Assembly: GCA_046330955.1 (NCBI GenBank)
Contig: JAXLRT010000013.1
Coordinates: 1 to 64,000 of the forward strand
Direction of reading: 5' to 3'
Length of the DNA: 64,000 nucleotides
From: JADJPO01 sp046330955
GTDB lineage: Bacteria > Actinomycetota > Actinomycetes > Actinomycetales > Kineosporiaceae
Position numbers and translations under genes: made by a program. Under the pieces are notes generated by a model. It did not search any database and was not told the origin of the DNA. It saw only the letters and a list, made by a program, of their open reading frames with translations. Shown in pieces: positions 16,437-25,800 of this stretch. How positions within the stretch are numbered: position 1 is the stretch's first letter; each line of letters starts with the position of its first letter.

Positions 16437-16901
16437 GTGGGGACGAACGCACCGTTTCAGCGCCGGAAACGGTGCGCATCGGCTGGTCGCTGGTGGACCG
16501 CACCTCGCCGTGGGTGGCGGACGTTCGAGCACGATCGCTGGGCCCACTCGATCGCGGGATGCCTGAGGTTCGAGGTCTCGTCGCTGGCCGATCCCGAAGA
16601 CCTCGACGCCGACGCGGCGCAGCCGATCGGTGGGCACCTCACCGCGCCGGCGGGGCCACGACAGGTGCCGGCCAACCCCTACGGCGCGCAGGTGAGCGAG
16701 GGACGCCGCTGGCTGGACACCTGGTTCGACCAGTCGCTGATCGACCTGGTGGTCGGCGCGGAGCTGTCCCGGGGACGCGCCGAGGTCGCCGGCACCCGCC
16801 GGGCGCTGGCCGACCTGATCACCCAGCTGGAGCGTCACCACACCGACGCCGGCTGGCATGTCGAGAGGGCGCGTGACCGGCTTCGGGTGTTGCTGCCCTG
16901 A
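16437..16901 (+). CDS. Hypothetical protein
   Basis: A 154-residue frame with no family I recognise. The C-terminal 120 residues look genuine: RFEVSSLADPEDLDADAAQ, then GRRWLDTWFDQSLIDLVVGAELSRG and an amphipathic helix with ITQLERHHTDAGW. The first 30 residues are Arg/Trp-rich and less protein-like, and GTG 16437 is the only in-frame canonical start, so the N-terminus is uncertain. An 11-bp inverted repeat (16448-16476) lies within this doubtful N-terminal part. It is transcribed divergently from the HAD hydrolase gene. Confidence 0.45.
   Translation: MGTNAPFQRRKRCASAGRWWTAPRRGWRTFEHDRWAHSIAGCLRFEVSSLADPEDLDADAAQPIGGHLTAPAGPRQVPANPYGAQVSEGRRWLDTWFDQSLIDLVVGAELSRGRAEVAGTRRALADLITQLERHHTDAGWHVERARDRLRVLLP
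16448..16476. repeat. Perfect 11-bp inverted repeat
   Basis: CGCACCGTTTC (16448-16458) and its exact complement (16466-16476) around 7 nt. It lies about 45 bp from the HAD promoter hexamer, in the divergent intergenic zone or in the uncertain N-terminus of the hypothetical gene. It is a candidate operator or hairpin. Confidence 0.5.
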
Positions 16902-16970
16902 GCCTGGCGGTCGCTACTCGGCGCCGACCCCACCGGATGCTGAATCCCCTCGACCCGACACCCCGAGCCG

Positions 16971-18626
16971 TCAGGCGTGACGGATGCGCGCCGCGTCGTC
17001 CAGGCCCAGCAACCCGACGGCCGCCTCGCGCATCTCGACCTTGCGCACCTTGCCACTGATCGTCATCGGGAAACCCTCGACGATGTGCACGTAGCGGGGG
17101 ATCTTGAAGTGGGCGAGCTGACCGGTGCAGAACGTGCGGATCGCCTCTGCCGTCAGGGGTTCGCGGTCGGGCTTCATCACCACCCAGGCCATGAGTTCCT
17201 CGCCGTACTTCACGTCGGGGACGCCGACCACCTGCACGTCGGCGATGTCGGGGTGGGTGTAGAGGAATTCCTCGATCTCGCGCGGGTAGATGTTCTCGCC
17301 GCCGCGGATGACCATGTCCTTGATCCGGCCCGAGATGTTGACGTACCCCTGGTCGTCCATCACGGCGAGGTCGCCGGTGTGCATCCAGCCCGCGGCGTCG
17401 ATCGCCTCGGCGGTGCGCTCGGGCTCGTCCCAGTAACTCAACATGATCGAGTAACCGCGGGTGCAGAGCTCACCGTGCTCGCCCCGCGGCAGTTCCAGCC
17501 CCGTGGCCGGATCGATGATCTTGACCTCGACGTGCGGCATGACGGTGCCGACGGTCGAGGTGCGCCGATCGAGGTCGTCGTCCATGCGGGTCATCGTCGA
17601 GACCGGCGAGGTCTCGGTCATGCCGTAGGCGATGGCCACCTGCTCCATGTGCATGTCGGCGACCACCCGCTTCATCACCTCGACCGGGCAGGGCGAGCCG
17701 GCCATGATGCCGGTGCGCAGCGTGGACAGGTCGTAGCTCGCGAAGTCCGGGTGGCCCAGTTCGGCGATGAACATCGTCGGGACGCCGTACAGCGCCGTCG
17801 CGCGTTCGGCCTGGACGGCGCTCAGGGTCGCCGCCGGGTCGAAGGACGGCGACGGGAAGATGACGGCAGCGCCGTGGCTGAACGATCCGATCACCCCCAT
17901 GACCATGCCGAAGCAGTGGTACATCGGCACCGGGATCGCGAGCCGGTCCTTCTCGGTGAAACCGATTCTGGCCGTGACGAAGTAGCCGTTGTTGAGGATG
18001 TTGTGATGCGACAACGTGGCGCCCTTCGGGAAGCCCGTGGTGCCGCTGGTGTACTGGATGTTGATCGCGTCGTCGAAGGACAGCGTGGCCGCCTGCGCCT
18101 CCAGCCGCTGGTGATCGGAGCGCGAACCGCGCTCCATCAACCGGTTCCAGGACTCCTCGCCGATGTAGACCACCTCGGTCAGCTCGGGGCAGTCGGGGCG
18201 CACCTGCTCGACCATCGCTCGATAGTCGGAGTTGCGGTAGGTGGTGGCGCTGACCAGCAGCCGCATCCCCGACTGCTCGATGACGTAACGCAGCTCGTGG
18301 GCGCGGTAGGCCGGGTTGACGTTGACCAGGATGGCCCCGATCTTCGCCGTGGCGTACTGGATGATCACCCACTCGGCGCAGTTGAGCGCCCAGATGCCCA
18401 CCCGGTCGCCCTTGCCGATGCCCATCTCGAGCAACCCGAGGGCGGCCTCGTCGATCTCGACATCGAGCTCGTTGTAGGTCCAGCGGCGGTTCGTGGCGAC
18501 GTCCACCAGGGCCTCACGATCACCGAACCGGGCGACGGAGCGCTCGAAGTTGGCGCCGAGGGTCTGGCCGAGCAGGGGCTTGTCGGCGACCCCCGAGGAA
18601 TAGGCGGGCAGCGGCTTGGAGAGCAT
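16971..18626 (-). CDS. AMP-binding acyl-CoA synthetase (FadD/medium-chain acyl-CoA ligase type)
   Basis: A 551-residue adenylate-forming enzyme that would activate a carboxylate with ATP and transfer it to CoA. The P-loop is YTSGTTGFPKGATLSH, the adenine-binding motif is YGMTETSP, the hinge is SGRIKDMVIRGGENIYP, and the C-terminal catalytic lysine lies in MTISGKVRK. Overall it resembles the AMP-binding fatty-acyl-CoA ligases of 540-560 residues. ATG 18626 has GGAGG at 5 nt, much better than the ATG at 18665, which would add 13 residues. Exact acyl chain is not determined. It stands alone; the 42-residue gene upstream is 86 bp away on the same strand. Confidence 0.92.
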   Translation of the reverse strand: MLSKPLPAYSSGVADKPLLGQTLGANFERSVARFGDREALVDVATNRRWTYNELDVEIDEAALGLLEMGIGKGDRVGIWALNCAEWVIIQYATAKIGAILVNVNPAYRAHELRYVIEQSGMRLLVSATTYRNSDYRAMVEQVRPDCPELTEVVYIGEESWNRLMERGSRSDHQRLEAQAATLSFDDAINIQYTSGTTGFPKGATLSHHNILNNGYFVTARIGFTEKDRLAIPVPMYHCFGMVMGVIGSFSHGAAVIFPSPSFDPAATLSAVQAERATALYGVPTMFIAELGHPDFASYDLSTLRTGIMAGSPCPVEVMKRVVADMHMEQVAIAYGMTETSPVSTMTRMDDDLDRRTSTVGTVMPHVEVKIIDPATGLELPRGEHGELCTRGYSIMLSYWDEPERTAEAIDAAGWMHTGDLAVMDDQGYVNISGRIKDMVIRGGENIYPREIEEFLYTHPDIADVQVVGVPDVKYGEELMAWVVMKPDREPLTAEAIRTFCTGQLAHFKIPRYVHIVEGFPMTISGKVRKVEMREAAVGLLGLDDAARIRHA

Positions 18627-18711
18627 GGCGGCCTCCGGCGTCGTGGGCGATCTGTCTGCCGTCATCCTCGCGTCGGGCGGCCAGGATCACCAGGGTCCGA
18701 CACCCCGCGCC

Positions 18712-18840
18712 TCAGGAAGGTGAGCCACCGGTACGGCGGTTGAGCCGGACCGTCAGGTAGATGCCGGCGATCACGGAGCCGAACAGGCCCAACACCACCG
18801 CCATGAGGATCAGGATGTGGACGAACCCGAAGATGGCCAT
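18712..18840 (-). CDS. 42-residue single-span membrane peptide
   Basis: A short gene whose ATG (18838-18840) overlaps the stop of the HAAS gene (TGATG), making it the third cistron of the PadR-HAAS operon. The product MAIFGFVHILILMAVVLG continues into a basic tail with RLNRRTGGSPS, giving one transmembrane helix (about residues 5-28). No family was recognised. The coupling and clean topology support it as real; it may be a small partner of the HAAS membrane protein. Confidence 0.6.
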   Translation of the reverse strand: MAIFGFVHILILMAVVLGLFGSVIAGIYLTVRLNRRTGGSPS

Positions 18841-19484
18841 CAGGGGGTCACCTCCCCGCTCGGCATCGGCTGGGCCGGTTCCTCCACCACGACCGGCGCA
18901 TTGTCGACCTGAGAGCTCGAGGTCTCGACCCGCGCCGTGAACACCGCCGCGGCGGCCAGCACCATGATCAGGGGCGCGACCGCCGCCCAGAGCGTGGCGA
19001 CGATCTTCTCGCGCCGGGTCCACTGCGACGACACCCAGGCGCACACCAGGCCGATGATCGGACCCACCACCGGCAGCACGAACGTGCCGACGGTCAGGCC
19101 CACCACCGCGATGATCTCGACCGGCCCCCAGCTGCGCACCGGCGTCGGGCCGGCCGGATACGGATTCGCAGGGTAGGGCGCCGGCGGTGGGGAGCCCGCC
19201 GAGTAGGGGGCGGCGAACGGGTTCGGAGCGGCCGAGTACCCCGCCGGCTCGACGGTCGGGCCGCCCTCCCGCTCGGCGGCCACGATGTCCTCGGGTGAGC
19301 CCAACCGGTCCAGGACGCCGCGCACCGCCGGCTCGTCGTCCCCGACGGCCAGCAGGGCATCGGCCACGTGACCGCGAATCTCCTCCACGAGCTCGCCGCG
19401 CCGTCCGGCCGGCAACCCGACGGCCGCCTCGTCGAGGCGTCGTAGATAGGCCGCAACCAGCGGATGATCCAATCCCACGGACAT
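18840..19484 (-). CDS. HAAS-domain membrane protein
   Basis: A 214-residue protein. The N-terminal 70 residues form a HAAS (DUF1700-like) helical domain (AAYLRRLDEAAVGLP, GELVEEIRGHVADAL, LDRLGSPEDIVAAE). A Pro/Ala/Tyr-rich linker follows, then two or three transmembrane helices (about 118-142 and 155-182) and a short exposed tail. HAAS proteins are typically encoded immediately after PadR regulators; here both ends overlap their neighbours (ATGA with PadR upstream, TGATG with the micropeptide downstream). It is thought to take part in PadR-linked membrane signalling; function here is inferred from context. Confidence 0.82.
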   Translation of the reverse strand: MSVGLDHPLVAAYLRRLDEAAVGLPAGRRGELVEEIRGHVADALLAVGDDEPAVRGVLDRLGSPEDIVAAEREGGPTVEPAGYSAAPNPFAAPYSAGSPPPAPYPANPYPAGPTPVRSWGPVEIIAVVGLTVGTFVLPVVGPIIGLVCAWVSSQWTRREKIVATLWAAVAPLIMVLAAAAVFTARVETSSSQVDNAPVVVEEPAQPMPSGEVTP

Positions 19485-19909
19485 CAGTCTCTCCTCTCCG
19501 CCGGTGGCCCGACGACCACCACGTCGGACGCCGCATCCGTCACCGCCGGACGCGGGCGCTCGGGCCGCCCCGAGCCCGACCCGAGCACCCGGTCGACCGC
19601 GTCCCGGAACCGGCGCCAGTCCTGGCCGAACCGGTCCAGCGCCGTGCGGCCGTCGCCGGTCAGGGCGTAGTAACGCCGCGGCGGGCCGGCGTCCGAGGGT
19701 TGCCAGGTGGTCGTCACCAGACCCTCCTTGCGCAGCCGCGACAGCAGCGGATAGATCGTTCCCTCGCTGGTCAGCAGGCCATCGGCCTCACTCAGCTCGC
19801 GCACGATGTCGAACCCGTAGCGCGGGGTCGAGCGCAGCAGCGCCAGCACACAGAACTCCAGCGCGCCGCGGCGCAACTGAGGCAGCACTCGTGCCTCACC
19901 GGGTTCCAT
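19484..19909 (-). CDS. PadR-family transcriptional regulator
   Basis: A 141-residue protein with a PadR winged helix-turn-helix (about residues 14-90: LEFCVLALLRSTPRYGFDIVREL, wing with GTIYPLLSRLRKEGLV). A short C-terminal helix and low-complexity tail follow. It is the first gene of the PadR-HAAS-micropeptide operon and likely represses it. ATG 19909 is preceded by TACCTT (19917-19922, minus) at 7 nt, fitting a leaderless transcript. Confidence 0.9.
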   Translation of the reverse strand: MEPGEARVLPQLRRGALEFCVLALLRSTPRYGFDIVRELSEADGLLTSEGTIYPLLSRLRKEGLVTTTWQPSDAGPPRRYYALTGDGRTALDRFGQDWRRFRDAVDRVLGSGSGRPERPRPAVTDAASDVVVVGPPAERRD

Positions 19910-19916
19910 GCGTCAC

Positions 19917-19922
19917 AAGGTA
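19917..19922 (-). promoter_or_regulatory. -10-like hexamer of PadR-HAAS operon
   Basis: TACCTT on the minus strand, 7 nt before ATG 19909, consistent with leaderless transcription. Confidence 0.35.
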
Positions 19923-19994
19923 CTGCCGCCGACAACGCCCCGCAAGACGCCGCTGGACACCCCACCCGGATGCCGCGCGGCGTTGACCGTGACC

Positions 19995-21065
19995 TCAGCG
20001 GGCGCCTGACCCCGGCGTTCCGGCGGGCAGCCGCATCAGCAGCGGAAGCGATCCATCCGTGAGCGCCATCAGGGTGGCAATGGTCAGCATCACCCGGGCA
20101 TGAATGAAGCGTTCCTGATCCAGCGGGCGCAGTGCCCTCGGGAACAGCATCTCGGCCAGTTGCCGCGAGCGCCACAGGTCATAGCCGAAGGCCTGAACCC
20201 CCTCGTGGGCCGCCGCGAAACGATTGGACGACAGCGTGGTTCCAGGCACGAGGTTCACGATGACCAGGCCCTCGTTGTGCTTTCCCCGCAAGGTGGTCAC
20301 GCTGTCCGGCGCGGTGCGCTGGAGCAGTTCGATGACCATTCCGTTGGCATCGAAGTACGACTTGGTTCGGCTGTGCAGCACCAGCCCGGCCCCGAGGCCG
20401 CGCAAGTAGTGATCCCGGTCGAACTGCTGGCCCAGCAGCAGACGCACCAGCCGCTTGTGGTCCTCGACCAAGCCGGAGTCGACCATGCAATCGAGCACCG
20501 ACGCCATGTTGTCGATGGCCCCACACCCCACACCGCCACCTTGCTGGTCGTCGGTGTGGGCACCCGGGGCGAGCCCCAGCCGCAGGTAGCGGCTGATCAT
20601 CTCGGCGACGTCGTCGGTGAAGGTGCCCCGGGTGAGATCGTCGCCGTCGACGCCCAGGCGATAGGCCAGGGCGGACCCCGGAGCGCCACCCGGCACCTGC
20701 GGACCCAACTCGTCCTCGTTCAGGTTCTCGTCGTGGCGTCCATCGATACACCGGGTCTTGGCCTGCGGGGACGTGGGGACGAAGTAGTCCTCCAGAACCT
20801 CCATGATCTGCGGCACGGTGGCTCGGATATCGGACGGCGCGGAGATCCCACCTCGCCATCCCGCGCTGACCACGGCCTGCGCCGCGTCGACGGTCGGGCG
20901 ACGCTCGGGGCGTAGGCCGAGCACCCCCAGGAAGATCGTGTTCACACCCCCGAAGGCGCCGACGGAGGCGGTCGACGTACTCGGCCACCGCTGCCACGAC
21001 GAGATGGCCGGCGCGGCCCGCAGTGCTCGGGGACGCAGCGGTCGATTCCCCTCGTGTCGCGTCAT
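19995..21065 (-). CDS. Carbonic-anhydrase-like protein (CxDxR...H...GCG motif, CdCA/zeta-type suspected)
   Basis: A 356-residue soluble-looking protein. The motif series Cys106-x-Asp108-x-Arg110 (CIDGRHDE), His170 (GAHTDDQQGG) and Cys181 (GCGAIDN) resembles the Cys-His-Cys metal site and Asp/Arg dyad of beta- and especially cadmium-type (zeta) carbonic anhydrases; a glycine-rich PGGAPGSALAYRLG stretch lies between them. The second half (HSRTKSYFDANGMVIELLQ) is unassigned. ATG 21065 has GAGGAG at 6 nt. It is divergent from the NTPase/hydrogenase-like operon across 284 bp, hinting at joint function. Catalytic activity is inference; another metal hydrolase or lyase is possible. Confidence 0.5.
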   Translation of the reverse strand: MTRHEGNRPLRPRALRAAPAISSWQRWPSTSTASVGAFGGVNTIFLGVLGLRPERRPTVDAAQAVVSAGWRGGISAPSDIRATVPQIMEVLEDYFVPTSPQAKTRCIDGRHDENLNEDELGPQVPGGAPGSALAYRLGVDGDDLTRGTFTDDVAEMISRYLRLGLAPGAHTDDQQGGGVGCGAIDNMASVLDCMVDSGLVEDHKRLVRLLLGQQFDRDHYLRGLGAGLVLHSRTKSYFDANGMVIELLQRTAPDSVTTLRGKHNEGLVIVNLVPGTTLSSNRFAAAHEGVQAFGYDLWRSRQLAEMLFPRALRPLDQERFIHARVMLTIATLMALTDGSLPLLMRLPAGTPGSGAR

Positions 21066-21349
21066 CGGTCACTCCTCATCGAGACATACCGGGCCGGTGT
21101 CGCTCCGACCCTAGTGCCAGCCGGTGCGGTTCCGGGGGAGGCGAAATGCCCTGTGCGCGGTGCCTGCCTGCCCGAGGCGACGAGCGCACCCGGCGACGGT
21201 CGGCGAACGGCACCGGCTCCGGCACCGGGGTACTCGACGACGCGCCCGGACGGTGACGGAAGGCCCGTTGTGCCGGTTCGCCTGACAGTCGGACTCGAAG
21301 CACCCGGTCGGGGGCCATCGGGTGACAGCGGAACAGGGGGACACCACGC

Positions 21350-22861
21350 GTGGTCGGCGCGACAGAACTCAACTTCCCCAACCCGGTGACGTCGCGTGCC
21401 GACTTGTACTTCCGCGACCGCGAACTGCACCTGGTGCAGGAAGTCCTGAGTTCGGCGATCCCGCGACCGGTCGTCGTCCAGGGCGAACGCGTGATGGGCA
21501 AGACGTCGTTGCTCAACGTCATCAGCGAGTGGGCGGCCGAGGCCGGGCTGGCCGTGCTCAGCCTGCCCCACGTGACCACCCGCGAGCAGCTCATCGAGGA
21601 GGTCCTCGACGGCATGGCCGCCGAGAGCCGTACCAGCCTGTTCCGCCTCGGCCTGCGTGGTCCGAACGGCGAGCTGGCCCTGACCACGCTCAACGCGGTG
21701 TCACAGGCGGCCGTCACCCTGGCCAGACAGGCCGACAAGACGTTTCTGCTGTGCCTGGACGAGCTCGACAGCATGCTGCGCCGGTGCCCCGACGAGGCGG
21801 CTGCCGAGGACATCCTCGGTTTCGTCCAGTACCTGGTCAGTCGCCCGTCGACGCCGGCCAAGTTCGTCTGCACGACGACCCGCAGCGTCACCCAGATCCT
21901 GGGCAGCGACAGCGGCCACTTCATGCAGGGCGCCCGCATCGCGATCCTGCATCCGTGGTCGGCCGAGCAGTCCCGGATCTTCGTCGACCGGATCATCGCC
22001 CCGAAGCTGACGCTGGGTCCGGGTCAGCACGACCTGCTGTTCGAGTTCTGCGGTGGCCACCCCTACCTGACCAAGGGTGTGCTGCAGGCGCTCCTCGACG
22101 ATCCGGCGAACGCCGACCACCCGTCTGCTGCTCGACCGGCGTCGGAGGCAGAGATCCGACGGGCGGCCCGCATCGCCCTGACCTCACCCGAGGTCACGTT
22201 CACCCTCAACAACATCATGAGTGCTCAGTTCACCGCTGCCGAACGGTCCACCCTGATGCGCGCCGCCGACCGCGACGACCGGGCCACGTCGGATCCGGAC
22301 GCCGTCCACGCCCTGGTGGACCGCGGGTATCTGTCCCGCCGACCGGACCGCTCGGTGACTCATCGCTACGCCCTGATGGCCGAGTGGTTGCGCCGCCATC
22401 GCCGTCCGGACGAGCTGCCCGCGCCCACCGTCGTCGTCCAGGACCAGCCATCAGGAACGGCTCCCGCCACCGGTGGCCCCGAACCGCAGCACCAGGACGC
22501 CGACCCGCAGCCGGACGCCACCGACGTTCCCCCACTGTTGATCGACCTGGTGAGCCGGCGGATCTTCCTCGGAACCCGCGAGGTGCAGACCAGTCCTCAG
22601 GGGTATCGCTTCCTGGCCTGCCTGATCGAGAACGCGGGTCGCGTGGTCGACCGCTCCACCGTCACCTCCGCGGTCTGGCCGAGCGAGGAGGCCCAGCACG
22701 GAATCGGGGACGGGCGGTTGGACGCCTTGGTCCACCGGCTACGGGAGCAGCTCGGTGCAGGCGGTCAGCTCTACATCCAGACCCGCCGAGGGCACGGGTG
22801 GATTCTCGATCCAGAGCTGGTCCGGGCCGCTCCTGGCCCACGGGCCGACGCCGGACAGTGA
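21350..22861 (+). CDS. P-loop NTPase with C-terminal OmpR-type winged helix
   Basis: A 503-residue protein. The N-terminal AAA/STAND-like NTPase has Walker A at 45-53 (GERVMGKTS) and Walker B at about 132-138 (FLLCLDELD), preceded by the FRDRELHLVQ entry motif. A helical winged-helix extension lies at about 270-350. After a Pro/Gln linker, residues 395-495 form a Trans_Reg_C-type winged helix (VSRRIFLGTREVQTSPQGYR ... LIENAGRVVDRSTV ... QTRRGHGWIL). GTG 21350 follows AGGGGG (21335-21340). It heads the array leading into the hydrogenase-like genes, so an ATP-dependent sensor/regulator of that operon is a reasonable inference. Confidence 0.7.
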   Translation: MVGATELNFPNPVTSRADLYFRDRELHLVQEVLSSAIPRPVVVQGERVMGKTSLLNVISEWAAEAGLAVLSLPHVTTREQLIEEVLDGMAAESRTSLFRLGLRGPNGELALTTLNAVSQAAVTLARQADKTFLLCLDELDSMLRRCPDEAAAEDILGFVQYLVSRPSTPAKFVCTTTRSVTQILGSDSGHFMQGARIAILHPWSAEQSRIFVDRIIAPKLTLGPGQHDLLFEFCGGHPYLTKGVLQALLDDPANADHPSAARPASEAEIRRAARIALTSPEVTFTLNNIMSAQFTAAERSTLMRAADRDDRATSDPDAVHALVDRGYLSRRPDRSVTHRYALMAEWLRRHRRPDELPAPTVVVQDQPSGTAPATGGPEPQHQDADPQPDATDVPPLLIDLVSRRIFLGTREVQTSPQGYRFLACLIENAGRVVDRSTVTSAVWPSEEAQHGIGDGRLDALVHRLREQLGAGGQLYIQTRRGHGWILDPELVRAAPGPRADAGQ

Positions 22862-22873
22862 CCGAGGCGCGCC

Positions 22874-25800
22874 GTGGTCAGGGCCTACTTCGCGCGAGTG
22901 GACGAGGTGAAGCGGCTGCTGCCACGGCTGCACCTGCCCGGACTGGTCGGCGTCTTCTGCTCTCTGACCGGACCGGAGCTGCTGCTGGTCTACCTCGATC
23001 GCCTGCAGGCCGGACTCGCCGACGAGGCGAACCGGGCGGCCGGCATCACCACGCACTCGGTCACCGTGCTCGACGAGCTGCCCGGCCGTGATCTCAGCCC
23101 CTACACCGGTCCGATCATGGCGATGGCGGCGATCGACCTGGTGGACCCGCATCTGGTCACCAAAGGGGTTCAGTTCTGCCGGTTGGACCGCATCTTGCGC
23201 CAGGCGGGTTACGTCGAGGTGGTGCGGGGAACCTTCGCCGATCTGAGCAATCGGCTCACCGCGCTGCTGGACGACGTGTCCGACGTCCCGCAGCGGGCGG
23301 CGGCCGAGGTGGCGGCCCTGGCGACCCCGCGGCGCCTGGAACAGCTCACCCCGGCGCAACGGCGAGGTTTGGTGGCCTACCTGCCCGATCGCGACCTGAT
23401 GCTGCGCCTGGACGGATCGGACGTGAGCAGTGTCGTGCGGGCACTGCGCACCGAGCCACTACGACCGCACGAGCCGCTGATCGCCCTGGCCGAGGTGCGT
23501 CCCCTGCTGGAGGCGTCGCTGCCACCGACCGATCGCAGCCGGCATCCGATCGAACTGCGCACCATCCTGCGACGCTCCACCCTGGACGACGCGCTGGTCG
23601 ACACCCAACGGGACCTCGCCCAGGCGTTCCATCAGCGTTGGCTCACGCGGCGTCGACCCGCTGACCTGCGATCTGCCTACGCCCTGGCCCTGGAGTCGCA
23701 CCTGGTGGGTGGCGACGTGGACGATCTCGTCGCCGTCCTGCCCGCCGCGGATTTCCGCGCGTTCTGCCGAACCGGAGCGGGAACGTACCTCTACCGTCGC
23801 CCCCTGGGCGGGGGCGATACCCGAGGGGAACGCCCGATCCGCCGAGTGCACCTGGGTCACCCCGAGGCCCTGCCCGGGCCGCTCACCGGCCCGATCGTGT
23901 TCTCGCTGCTGCCGTTACGGCGGCACGTCACCGAGACGCTGCCCCACCAGGGCGCTCCGAGGCAGGTCGAGCCACGCCAGTGGGCCGACCTGGGTCCGGT
24001 GCTGCGCCTCGCCGGGCGCACCGAGATCCTCGCCCGGAACGCCTGGCTGCTGGTCGAGGACTTCCTCGAGTCCAGCCGGGAACGCCGGACGGCCTTCTCG
24101 GTTCAGCACGAGGACCTGCTGACCACGATGGTGCACTGCTGCGAGATCCTCAGCCTGACCGACCCGTGGCGCACCCGGCAGGGCCGTCGCGACGAGTGGC
24201 TGCTCGAGGCCTACCAGACCGTCCACCGGGTACTCGCCAGCCTGATCGAACGCAGCGAGGGCACCGCTCGGATCTACTACAGCGCCCTCGATTACTGGTT
24301 CGCGTGTTCCCACCAGGGCGAACCCGAGGGCGTGAGGGCGTGCATCGAGTCCATGGTCCGGGTGCTGGAGCGAGGGGCCCCGGTGTCCCCCTACGCTCGA
24401 CCCGTCACCCCGGAATTGGGTGAGATGCGGCGACTCGGCCGCATCCTGCTGGACATGCTGCACAGCAGCACCAGACCGGTTCCCCCGGAACAGTTCACAC
24501 CTCAACTCGAGGAGTGCATCCCGCACATGGTGGGCCGGGCAGCCGAGATGTCCCACCCGATCGAGTTGGCCACGGCGACGTTCTGGACGGCGCTGCAGCA
24601 GTGCGCCTCGATCACCGAGCAGATCCACCTGATCGAGGCCAGTCAGATCCCTGTGACCGACAAGACCGATCGCCTTCTGGGACAACTGGATCGACTGCGC
24701 GACAACCGTCATCTGATCTTCGCCCCCGAGCACCAGGCCCGAGTGCTGGGAGTGGTCTTCGATGCGGCCCTCGACCAGGGCACCCACATGATGCATGCCC
24801 TCGAGGCACGCGTGGCGCTCCAGATCGAGTTGCAGACCCGGTCGATCGCCGCCGACACCGAGCACGGCGGGATCGTGATCCAGGTCAGGAACGTCGGCAA
24901 CGCCCCCGCCCACGATCTCGAGATCGAGCTGTCGGCCTCCGATGCCCTGGTCCTGCGGGAAGGCACGTTCCGCCAGAGCCTGTCGACGTTGGCCGCCGGG
25001 GAACGGCGGGCGTTCAGGTTCCGGATCCGCGTGGTGACCGACGACGAGATGCTCACGGTGAGCTGCCGAGTCTCGAATCTCGACGACCACGGCAGCCCTC
25101 AGATCTGGAACTCGGAGTTTCCGCTCCGGGTCACCTGGGTCGATCATTCCGCGTTCACCACGAAGCCGAACCCGTACTTCTACGGCCCCAAGGTGCACCA
25201 GTACCAACACTTCTTCGGGCGCCGCGAGGAGCTGCAGGAGATCCTCGCCCACCTGGCCGGACGGCGTCCCCAGCACGTTCTGCTGCGCGGCGCCCGGCGC
25301 ACCGGCAAGAGTTCGCTGCTGAACATGCTGCTCGCGGTGCTGGGCGACACCGCCGAACCTCGGCCGGTGCGTGGCTGGTTCGGCCTGCCGGACACCTGGA
25401 ACAGCGCACTCGACGTCACCGTGGCGGTCGACTTCGACCTTCAGGGCAGCGAACTCGCCGGGCAGAACCCCACGCCCGCAGGCTTCTACCGCGCCGGGCT
25501 GGAGGCGCTCACCGGCGCCGGGCTGACCAGCGAGGTCATCGATCAACTCCGCGAGGAGCCGATGCTGACCGCGGCACAGTTCGTCCGGGGGTTGCGGTCG
25601 GTCCTGTCCGATGAGCGACGCCTGGTGGTGCTGGTCGACGAGTTCGACATCCTGGACCGGCTCGAGGACACCTCGTTCTTCTATGGCCCCCTGCGCCACG
25701 TCATCTCATCCGTTCAAGGGGTCACCTGGGTGGTGGCCTCCGCGCTCGGCTTGTCGCACCAGGTGCGCGACTACGAGTCTCCGCTGTTCAACATCTTCAA

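Noticed and set aside
19187..20062. Plus-strand frame opposite the HAAS and PadR genes
   Set aside because: Arg/Pro-rich shadow of a conserved three-gene operon.
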